Origin: Prevotella sp.
GTDB lineage: Bacteria > Bacteroidota > Bacteroidia > Bacteroidales > Dysgonomonadaceae
Assembly: GCA_031285905.1 (NCBI GenBank)
Contig: JAITVH010000127.1
Span: forward strand, 1 to 34,990
Direction of reading: 5' to 3'
Length of the DNA stretch: 34,990 bases
Part shown: positions 34,494 through 34,990 of the stretch, piece by piece
Numbering within the stretch: position 1 is the stretch's first letter
How the letters are laid out: each line of letters starts with the position of its first letter
Translations under genes and position numbers: made by a program
The notes under the pieces: model-generated
What the model was told of the DNA's origin: nothing
Database searches by the model: none
What the model saw: the letters and a program-made list of their open reading frames with translations, nothing else

Positions 34494-34990
34494 ATGTCCC
34501 GGTTTATCATATCAATATTCTTGATCGTTGTTTTCTTTTCAGCATGTAGCCGCAGACCTGGCTATGTGATACCTGAGAAGAAGATGGTAGATGTATTGTA
34601 TGATATACAAATAGCTCAGGCATTATTTAGAAGTACAAATCAATTTGCTTCTGTTGAGAAAAAGGAAGCAGTAATTAATGGCATTTTGCGGAAACATAAG
34701 GTTACCCAAGTAGAATTGGACTCCTCATTGTTCTGGTATTCAGATAATATCAAAATATATATAGATATTAACGATGCTGTTACAAAACGCCTGAAGGCAG
34801 ATAATGAGAAACTGACCGCATTGAGAAGCCAAATGGATGCTATGTCGAGAGACTGGAGTAATTATATTATACCACCTTTTTATTATCTGACTGAATCATC
34901 ACCTATTCTCTCCTTTTCAATCGATTCTGCTAAGTTGAGGGATATCAATTTGTCTGGATTTAATATCCGGTTCGATGTGCAGGGTTTGAA
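34494..34990 (+). CDS. DUF4296 lipoprotein, 3' partial
   Basis: The frame is open from the ATG at 34494 to the window end (165 codons). The start MSRFIISIFLIVVFFSAC is a lipoprotein signal with the acylated Cys at residue 18. It continues as SRRPGYVIPEKKMVDVLYDIQIAQALF, the typical DUF4296 opening, and then a helical region with RKHKVTQVELDSSLFWYSDN, also characteristic. The function of DUF4296 is unknown; it is widespread in Bacteroidota and often found beside lspA. The start is 7 bp after the lspA stop, so the two are co-transcribed. The C-terminal part lies outside the window. Confidence 0.85.
   Translation, partial: MSRFIISIFLIVVFFSACSRRPGYVIPEKKMVDVLYDIQIAQALFRSTNQFASVEKKEAVINGILRKHKVTQVELDSSLFWYSDNIKIYIDINDAVTKRLKADNEKLTALRSQMDAMSRDWSNYIIPPFYYLTESSPILSFSIDSAKLRDINLSGFNIRFDVQGL

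Noticed and set aside
1-34990. tRNA, rRNA, CRISPR, transposase or phage integration features
   Set aside because: None recognised by eye: no T-arm-like tRNA signature, no regularly spaced repeats and no transposase or integrase motifs.

Overview
The window is AT-rich DNA from a member of the Bacteroidota, most likely order Bacteroidales and plausibly a Dysgonomonas-like genus. Three things point there: many upstream regions carry the TAnnTTTG -7 element that is typical of this phylum, with no strong Shine-Dalgarno sites; the order ileS - dksA/traR - lspA - DUF4296 lipoprotein is, as I remember it, Bacteroidales-like; and there are DUF1080, GH140-like and PKD surface proteins. The genus is inference. 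I see no rRNA, tRNA, CRISPR array, insertion sequence or phage gene.

Layout. (1) 1-4779: the 3' part of a double DUF1080 protein, a strong terminator hairpin, a gene-poor stretch of about 530 bp with a promoter, then an apparent operon of two tandem paralogous exported proteins and a propeller/PKD surface protein. (2) 4816-6267, minus: an APC-family amino acid permease. (3) 6554-11007: a surface-glycan block holding a Wzt-like ABC ATPase with a C-terminal glycan-binding domain, then a compact four-gene run of a PglD/NeuD-like acyltransferase, a MaoC-type hydratase, a CitE/malyl-CoA-lyase-like enzyme and a GT2 glycosyltransferase. (4) 11087-18559: a GH140-like glycosidase behind a promoter with a perfect palindrome, a DUF488 protein, proC, a structured leader, recJ, a metallo-beta-lactamase-fold lipoprotein and recQ. 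(5) 18686-22306: a CNNM/CBS membrane protein, tgt and an LptF/LptG permease. (6) 22374-28290, all minus: topA, a polyprenyl-phosphate sugar-phosphate transferase, a nitroreductase, a small membrane protein, a DUF2520 protein and kdsC. (7) 28492-29568, minus: an unrecognised protein. (8) 29925-34990, plus: ileS, a DksA/TraR-like protein, lspA and the 5' part of a DUF4296 lipoprotein.

How the genes fit together. Much of the window is envelope biology: Kdo synthesis (kdsC), LPS transport (LptF/G-like), initiation of a lipid-linked glycan (sugar transferase), glycan recognition or export (Wzt-like ATPase) and lipoprotein maturation (lspA). DNA metabolism genes (recJ, recQ, topA) and tRNA genes (ileS, tgt) are mixed in. 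The most intriguing unit is 8039-10097, where two acyl-CoA chemistry enzymes sit between a sugar acyltransferase and a glycosyltransferase. This suggests a dedicated route to a hydroxy-dicarboxylic acyl-CoA that decorates a surface sugar; the acyltransferase there also carries a seven-G tract in its first codons.
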